Shown in pieces: positions 34,771 through 43,278 of a stretch of DNA of 64,000 bases (its first letter is position 1; each line of letters opens with the position of its first letter). Position numbers and translations under genes: made by a program. Source of the DNA: an uncultured Lachnospiraceae bacterium. Lineage in GTDB: Bacteria > Bacillota > Clostridia > Lachnospirales > Lachnospiraceae. Below the pieces are notes generated by a model. That model did no database searches. It was not told the DNA's origin and worked only from the letters and a program-made list of their open reading frames with translations. The stretch spans positions 1 through 64,000 of the forward strand of contig CAJTUC010000012.1 in the NCBI GenBank assembly GCA_910579395.1, read 5' to 3'.

Positions 34771-34962
34771 GACCCGGAACCGCCCCTCCAGCGCGTGCGC
34801 AGCATAGGGTTCCTGCGGAGGCCCTGGAAAACCGTCGGTACTTAGTGAAAGAGCCGCTTCTGCGGCTTTTGAACTTAGTACCGCTACAGGTTTTCGCGGA
34901 GCGAGAGCGTGCCTCCAAAGGAACCCTATGCTGCGCACGCGCTGGAGGGGCGGTTCCGGGTC
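34771..34962 (+). repeat. long palindromic element, copy C
   Basis: Outer arms of 45 bases (GACCCGGAACCGCCCCTCCA... / ...TGGAGGGGCGGTTCCGGGTC) pair perfectly. Inside are GGAGGC/GCCTCC, AAAACC/GGTTTT, GGTACT/AGTACC and GAGCCGC/GCGGCTT stems, and the plus-strand core GCGGAGCGAGAGCGTGCC with a GC-GAGA-GC loop (34896-34912). It fills the space between convergent TraX-like and TelA genes. Confidence 0.88.
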
Positions 34963-34966
34963 TTCG

Positions 34967-36106
34967 TTAGCGACCGCTCATCTCCAGCAGTTTCTTTTTC
35001 AATTCCTCTTCCATATGCTGCATTTCCACTTCCGCATTCCGTCTCCGTTCTCTGCCCTCTGCCTGAATCTTCATGACTTCGTCGAGGGTGGAAATTAACG
35101 ACGCATTGGTGTTCTTCAATGTTTCCATATCCACAATACCGCGTTCGGATTCTTTGGCACTCTCTATCGCCGCAGTCTTTAGAATGGCCGCGTTTTTACG
35201 CAGAAGCTCATTTGTCATATCCGTGACTTCCCGCTGCGCCTTCGCCGCCTGTTCCGCATGGTTGACGCCGAGCGCCAGCACCATCTGACTTTTCCAGAGC
35301 GGAATCGTATTGACGACCGTTGACTGAATCTTCTCCACCATCATCGTATCGCTGCTCTGCACGAGGCGTATCTGCGGTGCAGTCTGGATAGAAATCATTC
35401 TCGTCAGCTCCAGGTCATGAATCTTCTTTTCAAAACGATCGCAAAGGCTTTCCAAATCTTTGGCAGCCTGTGCATCCTCTGGGAGTCCGCTTGCCTGTGC
35501 TTTGTTGACCAGCGCAGTCAATTCTTCATCTCTCGTCTTCTGCAGCTTCTTTTTCCCGGCAAGAATATACATGGACAATTCTTTAAAATATGCCAGGTTC
35601 AGGTCGTACATCTTATCCAGAACCGCAATATCCTTTAAAAGCTGTACCTGATGCTGCTCCAGTGCCTGACAGATTTTGGTAATATTCGTCTCCGCTTTGG
35701 AATATTTTATCTTCATGGCATCGAGCTTATTCGAAGTCTTCTTGAAAATACCGAGTATGCCCTTTGCCTCTTCCTCGTCGAAATCTTTCAGTTCTGCAAC
35801 AACGCCGGACAGCATTTCACCGATTTCTCCCAAATCCTTCGTCTTTACATTTTCCAGCGCATCCCCTGAAAAATCCGCCATCTTCTTCTGCGTGCCGACA
35901 CCATACTGCAAAATGGCATTAGAGTTATGTAAATCAATCTGCTTACTAAATTCCTCTACCATCTTCCGCTCTTCATCGGTCAAGATGCTCTCGTCCAGCT
36001 TTTCCTCCGCTTCCGCTTTTGCTTCCGTACCAGCCGGAACCTGTTTTTCCTCAAGTACCTCACCAAATACCAGAGTCGGTACTGTTGCTTCTTTCACTTC
36101 ACTCAT
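34967..36106 (-). CDS. telA: TelA/KlaA family toxic anion resistance protein
   Basis: From ATG 36106 the product is 379 residues, mostly alpha-helical, with the family stretches IDLHNSNAILQYGVGTQKKM and QIRLVQSSDTMMVEKIQSTV and TIPLWKSQMVLALG. TelA proteins are linked to tellurite and cell-envelope stress resistance, mechanism unknown. The partner XpaC-like gene lies upstream on the same strand, the usual pairing in Bacillota. The frame to 36196 would enter palindromic element F, so the ATG at 36106 (AAAGGAG upstream) is right. Confidence 0.92.
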   Translation of the reverse strand: MSEVKEATVPTLVFGEVLEEKQVPAGTEAKAEAEEKLDESILTDEERKMVEEFSKQIDLHNSNAILQYGVGTQKKMADFSGDALENVKTKDLGEIGEMLSGVVAELKDFDEEEAKGILGIFKKTSNKLDAMKIKYSKAETNITKICQALEQHQVQLLKDIAVLDKMYDLNLAYFKELSMYILAGKKKLQKTRDEELTALVNKAQASGLPEDAQAAKDLESLCDRFEKKIHDLELTRMISIQTAPQIRLVQSSDTMMVEKIQSTVVNTIPLWKSQMVLALGVNHAEQAAKAQREVTDMTNELLRKNAAILKTAAIESAKESERGIVDMETLKNTNASLISTLDEVMKIQAEGRERRRNAEVEMQHMEEELKKKLLEMSGR

Positions 36107-36140
36107 CGTCGTGCTGCTCCTTTCCTGTTTCCCATATTTT

Positions 36141-36348
36141 AGGTAATTGCGAAACGATGTTTTCGAAGACTTCCGTTGTACAAAATAGACAATCACCGCA
36201 GGGCACGCTTTCGCTGCACTGTCGCTCGCAGCGGTGCATAAGACGCCAAAACACGGCGTCTAAACACCGGCGGCGACATAGCACCCTGCTTGTGATTTGT
36301 CTATTCTGTACAACTGCTTTCCTGAAAGGATGCGTTTCGCAATTACCT
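36141..36348 (-). repeat. long palindromic element, copy F
   Basis: Ends AGGTAATTGCGAAACG and CGTTTCGCAATTACCT pair exactly. Further in, GTTGTACA..AATAGACAA pairs with TTGTCTATT..TGTACAAC. Read on the minus strand the inside has GCAGGG/CCCTGC, an apical AGACGCC/GGCGTCT stem and GCAGCGAAAGCGTGCC, the family core with a GC-GAAA-GC loop. It lies 35 bases before the telA start, between telA and xpaC. Confidence 0.82.
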
Positions 36349-36438
36349 GCCCCCATATTATGTCAACTATACATTCATGCCGGCAACACCGGTATAAACT
36401 AATCCAAATGAAATCCGACAATTTCAGTGCCAAAAATT

Positions 36439-37785
36439 CTACTCACGCTTTTCGAAATCCCCATTCAGATATCCATCCTGCTTCAGCATCGTATGCAGTA
36501 CGGAAATATCCGTCTGGATATCCCATGCCTTTTCCCGGAAAAGCTCATCCAAAAACTTCTCGAAAGCCTGATTGATCGTATCGACCGTCGCTTCGATTTC
36601 CTTTTTGGTACTGGAAATATTGCTTAGTTCCAGATTCTGCCTGTCCAAATCCCGATAGGCTTCCAAAAGCTTCTGTGTCGTCGGCAAATAATAATTCAGC
36701 ATTTTATGCAGGTCCGCCGCAAGTTCCGGCTCCTTCTCCACCTGATCGAAAATCCTCGTCACAAGAAGTTCCAGCTTATCCAGCTTCCCGGACATCTCTT
36801 CTCCGGGGATTTCATCGTTGCAGAGACGAATCATCCGGATATAGTTCTGCCCCTCTTCCAACATCCTATCGTATTCCGTCCGGTTCCCTGTATCGTCCGC
36901 CGCCCTGCCCGCTTTCGCTCCATTCTGTGCCTGTGCTTTCTCCTGCTCCCGTCTCCTCTTTTCCTGTGCCCGCTGCTCTTCAATCTGCAGCGCCTGGATC
37001 CTCTGTTGTTCCTCATAGTTTGACTGTGTCAGTCGATACTGTTCATACATCTCATCGCTGACGATCAGGCAGCTCTCCTGTTTATCCAGATGTGCCTGTA
37101 AAAACCAGCCGCTTCGTATCATCCGCTTGATATCTTTGAGAACGAACTTCTTATTCCGCCCCGTCCTCTGGGACAATTCCTCAATCGAACAGTATAGCTT
37201 CTGCTGTACCAAAGATACATAACGTTTAAACCTTTTCGCCCGCTCTTTTAATGTAATTCCCCTGCATCCAAGCCCTGCCCCCGCCGCGGCAAAAATCCCG
37301 AACGCAAAGAAAGCTGCAAAGGACTCTCCGCCGAATAAAGCCATCATCAATGACATAAATGCCCAGAAGATTCCGATGCCAAAAAAACTGAACCCGATCG
37401 CCATAAACACGATACCGGAAACGCTTCCCTTAGGCTTCCTGACAAAAAATCGGCTGTCCGGCCGCAGGTTCGGTTTCATGCGGCGGGGCACATTGCGCCG
37501 GCCGTCCTGTTCGGGCACTGCAAAACCCGTCCGCACATCGCTCGGATTTCTTCCCATGCCGCCGACCGCTTCATTCAGGCTCCTTCCCATCTCGTCCACC
37601 GCGTCGTTCAGGCTCTTTCCCACACCGTCAACCGCTTCATTCAGGCTTTTTCCCATACCGCCGATTGCCTGTCCGACCGTATCCCCGATGGTCTTGCTGA
37701 GTCTGGAAAAATCACCCGCATCGATTGCGTCCTGCACCTGTCGTTTGATATCTTCTCCCATTTGCTGCCATTCGTTGTTGTTCAT
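36439..37785 (-). CDS. xpaC: XpaC-like 5-bromo-4-chloroindolyl phosphate hydrolysis family protein
   Basis: The 448-residue protein has an N-terminal helix with three 11-residue repeats (GGMGKSLNEAV, DGVGKSLNDAV, DEMGRSLNEAV; residues about 42-77), a basic stretch, two membrane helices (about 130-185), a winged-helix-like middle (IEELSQRTGRNKKFVLKDIK) and a long helical XpaC domain at the C-terminus (MLNYYLPTTQKLLEAYRDL). XpaC and TelA occur together and are tied to envelope stress. The 11-mer repeats look like membrane-surface helices. Despite the family name no hydrolase site is evident. Confidence 0.88.
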   Translation of the reverse strand: MNNNEWQQMGEDIKRQVQDAIDAGDFSRLSKTIGDTVGQAIGGMGKSLNEAVDGVGKSLNDAVDEMGRSLNEAVGGMGRNPSDVRTGFAVPEQDGRRNVPRRMKPNLRPDSRFFVRKPKGSVSGIVFMAIGFSFFGIGIFWAFMSLMMALFGGESFAAFFAFGIFAAAGAGLGCRGITLKERAKRFKRYVSLVQQKLYCSIEELSQRTGRNKKFVLKDIKRMIRSGWFLQAHLDKQESCLIVSDEMYEQYRLTQSNYEEQQRIQALQIEEQRAQEKRRREQEKAQAQNGAKAGRAADDTGNRTEYDRMLEEGQNYIRMIRLCNDEIPGEEMSGKLDKLELLVTRIFDQVEKEPELAADLHKMLNYYLPTTQKLLEAYRDLDRQNLELSNISSTKKEIEATVDTINQAFEKFLDELFREKAWDIQTDISVLHTMLKQDGYLNGDFEKRE

Positions 37786-37902
37786 CTTATCCGTTCTTGC
37801 CCTTTGAAATTTGTTTCGATTATTTTAAATCATTCTTCTTATTGATTATACGGTAACTGACGGTAAAATGCAATGAACTTTCCGCCGGTCTGTTTCTGGT
37901 TA

Positions 37903-38110
37903 TATATTACAATTCAGCCGCCGTCCGGGCAGGGCATGCGCAGCGTATGGTTCCTGCGGAGGCCCTTGAAAACCGTCGGCACTTAGTGAAAAAGGCGCTT
38001 TGCGGCTTTTGAACTTAGTGCCGCTACGAGTTTTCGCGGAGCGGGAGCGTGCCTCCAAAGGAACCATACGCTGCGCATGCCCTGCCCGGACGGCGCTGAA
38101 TTGTAATATA
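37903..38110 (+). repeat. long palindromic element, copy D
   Basis: Outer arms TATATTACAATTCAGC... and ...GCTGAATTGTAATATA pair for about 48 bases with one extra base. Inside are GGAGGC/GCCTCC, AAAAC/GTTTT and GGCACT/AGTGCC; the last pair differs from copy C by a compensating change at both strands. Core GCGGAGCGGGAGCGTGCC has a GC-GGGA-GC loop. It takes up much of the 442-base gap between xpaC and the malic enzyme gene. Confidence 0.88.
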
Positions 38111-38227
38111 CACTTTTCCAAAGTGCTTATTGCAGAAAAATTCCAAATACTATATGATTAAGAAAGACTTGGCTCATCAAAATCAGGATAGTAAAAGCGT
38201 CATAAGGCGCTTAGGAAGGGAGTAACC

Positions 38228-39382
38228 ATGACAACGAACGAAAAAGCACTGAAACTGCATGAAGAATGGAACGGCAAGCTGGAAACGGTTTCAAAAACGC
38301 CGGTAAAAACGAGAGAAGCCCTCTCGCTTGCCTATACACCGGGTGTCGCGGAGCCCTGTAAAGTAATCGCAAAAGATACGGAAGCCGCTTACACCTATAC
38401 ATGGAAAGCCAATACGATCGCAGTCGTTTCCGACGGAAGCGCAGTCCTCGGCCTTGGCAATATCGGTCCCCACGCGGCAATGCCGGTCATGGAAGGAAAA
38501 GCGGTTCTTTTCAAAGAATTCGGCGGCGTTAACGCCGTACCAATCTGTCTGGATACGCAGGATACGGAAGAGATCATTAAGGCTGTCACCTACCTTGCGC
38601 CGGGCTTCGGCGGCATCAATCTGGAAGATATCAGCGCGCCCCGCTGTTTTGAAATAGAAGAAAGACTGAAAGAAACGCTGGACATTCCCGTATTCCACGA
38701 TGACCAGCATGGCACGGCAATCGTCGTCCTTTCCGGTATCATCAACGCCCTGAAAGTCACGGGCAAAAAGAAAGAAGCCTGCAGGGTTGTTGTAAACGGC
38801 GCAGGCAGCGCGGGAATCGCCGTTACCAAACTGTTACTGAACTATGGCTTTTCCAATGTGCTTCTGTGTGATAGAGCCGGAATCCTCAATCAATCTTATC
38901 CGGATATGAATCCGGTACAAAAACAGATGGCGGAAGTGACCAATCCGGCGGGTGAGACCGGTACGCTTGCGGATGCCATGAAAAACGCCGATATTTTCGT
39001 CGGTGTATCCGCCCCCGGCATTGTGAGCGCCGAGATGGTAGCATCCATGAACAAAGACGCCATCCTGTTCGCCATGGCAAACCCGGTACCGGAGATCATG
39101 CCCGATATCGCCAAAGCGGCGGGCGCGCGCGTCGTCGGCACAGGCCGCTCTGATTTCCCGAACCAGATCAACAACGTGGTTGCTTTCCCGGGTATTTTCA
39201 AGGGCGCGCTGGAAGGCCGTGCAAAACAGATCACGGAAGAAATGAAAATGGCCGCAGCGCTCGCCATCGCTTCTCTTGTGCCGGAAGAAGAACTGAACGA
39301 AGACAATATCATGCCGGAGGCCTTTGACCCCAGAGTCGCGGAAACTGTCGCGGAAGCGGTAAAAGCGCATATCCACGCATAG
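38228..39382 (+). CDS. NAD(P)-dependent malic enzyme
   Basis: The 384-residue enzyme decarboxylates malate to pyruvate. Motifs are YTPGVAEPCKVIAKD, GDGSAVLGLGNIGP-type (here SDGSAVLGLGNIGPHAAMPV), the metal/catalytic FHDDQHGTAIV and the dinucleotide site VVNGAGSAGIAV. It is the short bacterial form without the phosphotransacetylase tail. ATG 38228 has GGAAGGGAG upstream. It is followed after 54 bases by the radical SAM gene on the same strand. Confidence 0.95.
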   Translation: MTTNEKALKLHEEWNGKLETVSKTPVKTREALSLAYTPGVAEPCKVIAKDTEAAYTYTWKANTIAVVSDGSAVLGLGNIGPHAAMPVMEGKAVLFKEFGGVNAVPICLDTQDTEEIIKAVTYLAPGFGGINLEDISAPRCFEIEERLKETLDIPVFHDDQHGTAIVVLSGIINALKVTGKKKEACRVVVNGAGSAGIAVTKLLLNYGFSNVLLCDRAGILNQSYPDMNPVQKQMAEVTNPAGETGTLADAMKNADIFVGVSAPGIVSAEMVASMNKDAILFAMANPVPEIMPDIAKAAGARVVGTGRSDFPNQINNVVAFPGIFKGALEGRAKQITEEMKMAAALAIASLVPEEELNEDNIMPEAFDPRVAETVAEAVKAHIHA

Positions 39383-39436
39383 GAAACACGCAGAAAAAGA
39401 AACTCGCATAGAAAGAACCAGGCAGAAGGTCACAAA

Positions 39437-40411
39437 ATGTCGGAACAGGAACACTGGCTCGGAAAGCCGTACTATTCTCTGGATGCCTATTGCAGACATA
39501 CTTATGGAAAAAAACTTTATAAGATCGCACTGAACGCCGGCCTGACCTGCCCCAACAGAGACGGCACGCTGGATACGAGAGGCTGCATCTTCTGCAGCGC
39601 GGGCGGCAGCGGCGATTTCGCGATCGATATGAAAGCTGTTCCCACCGTCGCGGCGCAGCTTGCCGAAGGCAGAAAGCTTTTTACATGCAAAAATATCCAT
39701 GATGAAAAAGCAGGAAGCCACTATATTGCCTATTTCCAGGCGTATACAAACACTTACGGTCCCATATCGTATCTTCGCAAAATCTATGAAGATGCGCTGG
39801 CTGAAGATACAGTCCGCGGTATTTCCATTGCTACCAGACCCGACTGCATTACGGAAGAGATATTGACTATATTGGTCGATTTAAAAAATAAATTTTCCGA
39901 CAAATTTGTCTGGATTGAATTGGGGCTACAGACGATTCACGAGAAAACTGCCCGTTATATCAGGCGCGGCTATGAGCTGAGCTGTTTTGACAATGCTGTC
40001 AGATTACTGCAGAATGCTTCCATTCCCATAATCACCCATGTCATCATCGGACTGCCGGGCGAATCGGAATGCGATATCTGCCATACCATTGACTACCTGA
40101 ATCAAACCGGCATATGGGGCGTTAAACTGCAGCTTCTTCATATTTTGAAAGGAACCGATCTGGAAACGCTCTATCGAAGCGGCAGCATATCCGTTCTTTC
40201 CAAAGAAGCCTATCTGGATATTCTGATTCATTGTCTGGAAAGGCTGTCACCCGAAACGGTCGTCCACAGGCTGACCGGAGACGGGGCAGGAGACTTGCTA
40301 TTAGCTCCCCTGTGGAGCCTGAACAAAAGGGATGTCCTAAATTCCCTGCATCATGAAATGAAGATCCGGCAGACTTTTCAGGGCCGGCTTATAAATGGAG
40401 GATATGAATGA
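39437..40411 (+). CDS. TIGR01212/YtqA family radical SAM protein
   Basis: The 324-residue protein has the family iron-sulfur motif, NAGLTCPNRDGTLDTRGCIF followed by C, and the later YFQAYTNTYGP, IGLPGE and HLLKGTDL-like (LHILKGTDLETLY) stretches. YtqA-type proteins probably modify tRNA or another RNA; the substrate is not proven. Its stop overlaps the start of the DUF4364 gene (ATGA at 40408-40411), so the two are coupled. Confidence 0.92.
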   Translation: MSEQEHWLGKPYYSLDAYCRHTYGKKLYKIALNAGLTCPNRDGTLDTRGCIFCSAGGSGDFAIDMKAVPTVAAQLAEGRKLFTCKNIHDEKAGSHYIAYFQAYTNTYGPISYLRKIYEDALAEDTVRGISIATRPDCITEEILTILVDLKNKFSDKFVWIELGLQTIHEKTARYIRRGYELSCFDNAVRLLQNASIPIITHVIIGLPGESECDICHTIDYLNQTGIWGVKLQLLHILKGTDLETLYRSGSISVLSKEAYLDILIHCLERLSPETVVHRLTGDGAGDLLLAPLWSLNKRDVLNSLHHEMKIRQTFQGRLINGGYE

Positions 40412-40974
40412 GCACAAAACAGGAACCGCTGCAGACAGAACCCGTCAACCTTGACACGCTGAACAAAGATGTTCTGATCTTTTATAAATTAATCGTCCTC
40501 TACCTGCTGAACCGCGCCGCCTTTCCGATCACGAAAGCGCAGGTTGCCGATTTTATTCTGGAAAAAGAATATATGGACTTTTTCACATTACAGCAGGTCT
40601 TCGCGGAACTGACCGCTTCGGAAATGATTTCCGCCAAGGCAATCCGCAACCGTACCCACCTCGCCATTACGGAAGAAGGCCGGGAAACGCTGTATCTTTT
40701 CCAGAACCGCATCAGCAGTTCCACGAAAGAGAAGATTAACGCCTTTTTCCGGGAAAATGCGATGGAAATGCGGAACGAAGTCTCCATTCTTTCGGATTAT
40801 TACAAATCAACTTCCGGAGAATACGAAGCCCACCTTACCGCATCGGAAAGAAATATCCGGCTGGTCGATATCACCCTGTCGGTTCCCGATGAAGAAACGG
40901 CATCCGCCATCTGCAGCAACTGGCAGAAAAAAAATCAGATCATCTACCAACATTTAATTGAGCAGCTCTTCTGA
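40408..40974 (+). CDS. DUF4364 family protein
   Basis: The 188-residue cytoplasmic protein has a winged-helix-like front (VLIFYKLIVLYLLNRAAFPI; DFILEKEYMDFFTLQQVFAE) and a beta-rich C-terminus, as in DUF4364 proteins of Clostridia. The first half resembles PadR-like DNA-binding domains, so a regulatory role is possible but unproven. GGAGG stands before the ATG. A terminator covers its last codons. Confidence 0.9.
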   Translation: MSTKQEPLQTEPVNLDTLNKDVLIFYKLIVLYLLNRAAFPITKAQVADFILEKEYMDFFTLQQVFAELTASEMISAKAIRNRTHLAITEEGRETLYLFQNRISSSTKEKINAFFRENAMEMRNEVSILSDYYKSTSGEYEAHLTASERNIRLVDITLSVPDEETASAICSNWQKKNQIIYQHLIEQLF

Positions 40975-40995
40975 ATGAAAAGCTGCTCATTTCTT
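40959..40995. terminator. bidirectional terminator between DUF4364 and DUF5722 genes
   Basis: TGAGCAGCT and AGCTGCTCA pair around a 13-base loop, with TTTCTT on the plus side and AATTAAATG on the minus side. It includes the DUF4364 stop codon and ends seven bases before the convergent gene's stop. Confidence 0.7.
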
Positions 40996-41001
40996 ACACA
41001 T

Positions 41002-43278
41002 CTAATGATTCTTAATAATCTCACTCCAACTCGAAACGCCGATAAGCCGCAGGGCAAAATCCGTATGGGCCGCCGACTGGTCGGTATCCACATACTTATA
41101 AGCATCATAAATGGATTTCCGGTTCCCTTCCAGCGTACAGATACCGAGCGCAAGTCCCTGATTGATTTCAATCGTGGCATCCGTTTCTCTGGAAAAGAGC
41201 ATACTGTCAATATACTGATTCGCTTCTATGACTTTATACGCATATACGAAAGATGCCGCCTGCAAATCCTGCCCCTGTGAAGATGTATAGCCAATCTCAC
41301 TCAGGATTACATGACGCACTTCTCCGGAGTCCGTCAGAAATTCTTCTTTTTGTAAATAATCCGTCAATACATGAATATTTCGGATGGAAATCACCGGTGT
41401 CGTCTCGGAATCCAATATATATGTACCGGCTCTTCCTGCCGTGCTCCATGCCTTGGCGCTCGTCAGCGGATAATTATACGGATGCTGTGCCACACCCCAG
41501 TCAATGTTTCCGCCATTCTTAATATTTCGGTTAAATTCATCTATGATTTCCTTAGAACCGTAGCCATTATTAGAATACAGGCTTTTGCCCCACTGCTGGT
41601 CTATGGAAATATAGACACGGGCATTCGCGTTAATGCTCAGGATTGCATTATAAAAAATACGAAATGCTTTCGCATACTCTTCCACATAACTTTCCGTATC
41701 CATGTACTGAATATAATTCCATTCATTTCTGGCATTGATCTCGTTTCCGATGATCCAGTTCATGACCACACCATGCCCATTCCCGGAATAGCGGCTCGCC
41801 AGAAAAGAAGCAACCGCTGCCAGATATTCCGAACCGGCCGCATCGGCCGCATTAAAAGCATAATATGGTGCATTTCCGCCGGAACGCGCAAGCGGATGAA
41901 TCAAATCCCCTGTATAATAGGATATATCATTCAAAATAATGGCCGTCGTCGTGATGCCCTTATTCGTCAGCGTTGAAAAGATATAATCATACTCATTGAC
42001 AATCTGTCCGTTAAAATAATAAGTCTTCCCGTTATAAGAATATGTTACCGTCGGATAAATCTCATTACTCGTAAAACCTAAAATCCTGCTAAGCGGAATA
42101 TTATATGCAGCATGCTTTACGCCAAGATCTTCCAATTCGGAACTGGCGAGTTTCTCCGGGTCAACAAGCAGTCCCTTCTTTGACTTCGTCGATAAAAAAG
42201 CAGGACTGTATCTGGCTACCGCCTCCGGATTCGTTATGTATTTCGGTTCGCTGATCGCCACAAATTCTCCGTCTTTGCGTACCGCTATCACGAATTTAGA
42301 AAAAAGCCTGGAGCTCACCGTATCATAATTAAGGTTAACAGAAAAGGTCAAATCTACATCTTTCTGATCTTCTACGATGTAGTCCTCGCCGCTCAGCGCC
42401 GTTTCATAGGTTTTTTCTTCAAACAGATAATAATACCCATCGTCACTGACTGCCAGCCCGGGCGCAGACATCGTAATATCGATCTTACCTGTCTCACTGT
42501 TAATGACACAGCTTTCAATTGTCGCAAAATCCGCCGTATTCTCTTCTGTCAGTTTGATTTCCGGCGGCCTGTTGCGCATACCGTGTATCATATAACCGGC
42601 CGCATCGGTCAACGCTCTTGCGGCATCTTTTCCGGCCTCTTTTCTCAGCTGGTCCTTCATCCGGTCACGCTTATGCTGCGTCTGGCTGTATTCGGCAAGT
42701 TCCACGGCTTCCATATGCACCATCGCTTCGATTGCCGCATTTTCGGCTTCCAGCGCGGCATTCTGATTTTGAACCCGGACAAAAGCAACGACCGCAAATA
42801 CAACAGCCACCACCGCAATACAAGCGAACACCGGCATCAGTTTATTCCTGTCCCCACGGTCCTTCTTCGTCTTCACAGACCCGGATTTTTCTTTCACAGA
42901 AACATCTTTTTCCGCCAAAACGTTTTTTTCGACCTGAACGCTTTTTTCGACCGGAATGCTTCTTTCCACCTGAACGCTTTTTTCGACCGGAATACTTCTT
43001 TCCACCTGAAAAGTTTCTTCCACCTGAACGGTCTCTTCCAGGGTTCCTGCATCATTGACTGTTATGGTCTCAGCAATGGTCTCCGTCACTTTTATTCCGG
43101 TCTTCTTCGAAGCCTCTTCCTGATCGAGTTCTTTGATCTGGAGCGCCTCTTCCAGTTCCTGCTCCTGACGCTTCTGCTGTGCCAGTTTCTTCTTTTCTTC
43201 CTTGAGCTTTTCTTTGATGCGCGCCCTGTTTTCCTTCGATTTTTTCTTCTTGTCTTCTAACTGACTATTTTGACTCAT
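41002..43278 (-). CDS. DUF5722 protein with N-terminal charged repeat and membrane anchor
   Basis: The 758-residue protein starts with a 60-residue Lys/Glu coiled-coil-like segment, then 12-residue repeats of the form VQVERSIPVEKS (residues about 85-125), one membrane helix (LMPVFACIAVVAVVFAVVAF, about 146-168) and an extracellular region. The C-terminal 430 residues match DUF5722, a TIM-barrel resembling glycoside hydrolases (VVMNWIIGNEINARNEWNYI; HVILSEIGYTSSQGQDLQ), with Glu residues placed like catalytic acids. It is probably an envelope sugar-binding or cleaving enzyme. Its start overlaps the end of rarA by 14 bases. Confidence 0.82.
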   Translation of the reverse strand: MSQNSQLEDKKKKSKENRARIKEKLKEEKKKLAQQKRQEQELEEALQIKELDQEEASKKTGIKVTETIAETITVNDAGTLEETVQVEETFQVERSIPVEKSVQVERSIPVEKSVQVEKNVLAEKDVSVKEKSGSVKTKKDRGDRNKLMPVFACIAVVAVVFAVVAFVRVQNQNAALEAENAAIEAMVHMEAVELAEYSQTQHKRDRMKDQLRKEAGKDAARALTDAAGYMIHGMRNRPPEIKLTEENTADFATIESCVINSETGKIDITMSAPGLAVSDDGYYYLFEEKTYETALSGEDYIVEDQKDVDLTFSVNLNYDTVSSRLFSKFVIAVRKDGEFVAISEPKYITNPEAVARYSPAFLSTKSKKGLLVDPEKLASSELEDLGVKHAAYNIPLSRILGFTSNEIYPTVTYSYNGKTYYFNGQIVNEYDYIFSTLTNKGITTTAIILNDISYYTGDLIHPLARSGGNAPYYAFNAADAAGSEYLAAVASFLASRYSGNGHGVVMNWIIGNEINARNEWNYIQYMDTESYVEEYAKAFRIFYNAILSINANARVYISIDQQWGKSLYSNNGYGSKEIIDEFNRNIKNGGNIDWGVAQHPYNYPLTSAKAWSTAGRAGTYILDSETTPVISIRNIHVLTDYLQKEEFLTDSGEVRHVILSEIGYTSSQGQDLQAASFVYAYKVIEANQYIDSMLFSRETDATIEINQGLALGICTLEGNRKSIYDAYKYVDTDQSAAHTDFALRLIGVSSWSEIIKNH

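Noticed and set aside
34590..34938. ORFs across element C and the TraX-like gene
   Set aside because: They are antisense to the TraX-like gene and then run into the palindrome; similar frames occur in element D (37900-38121).
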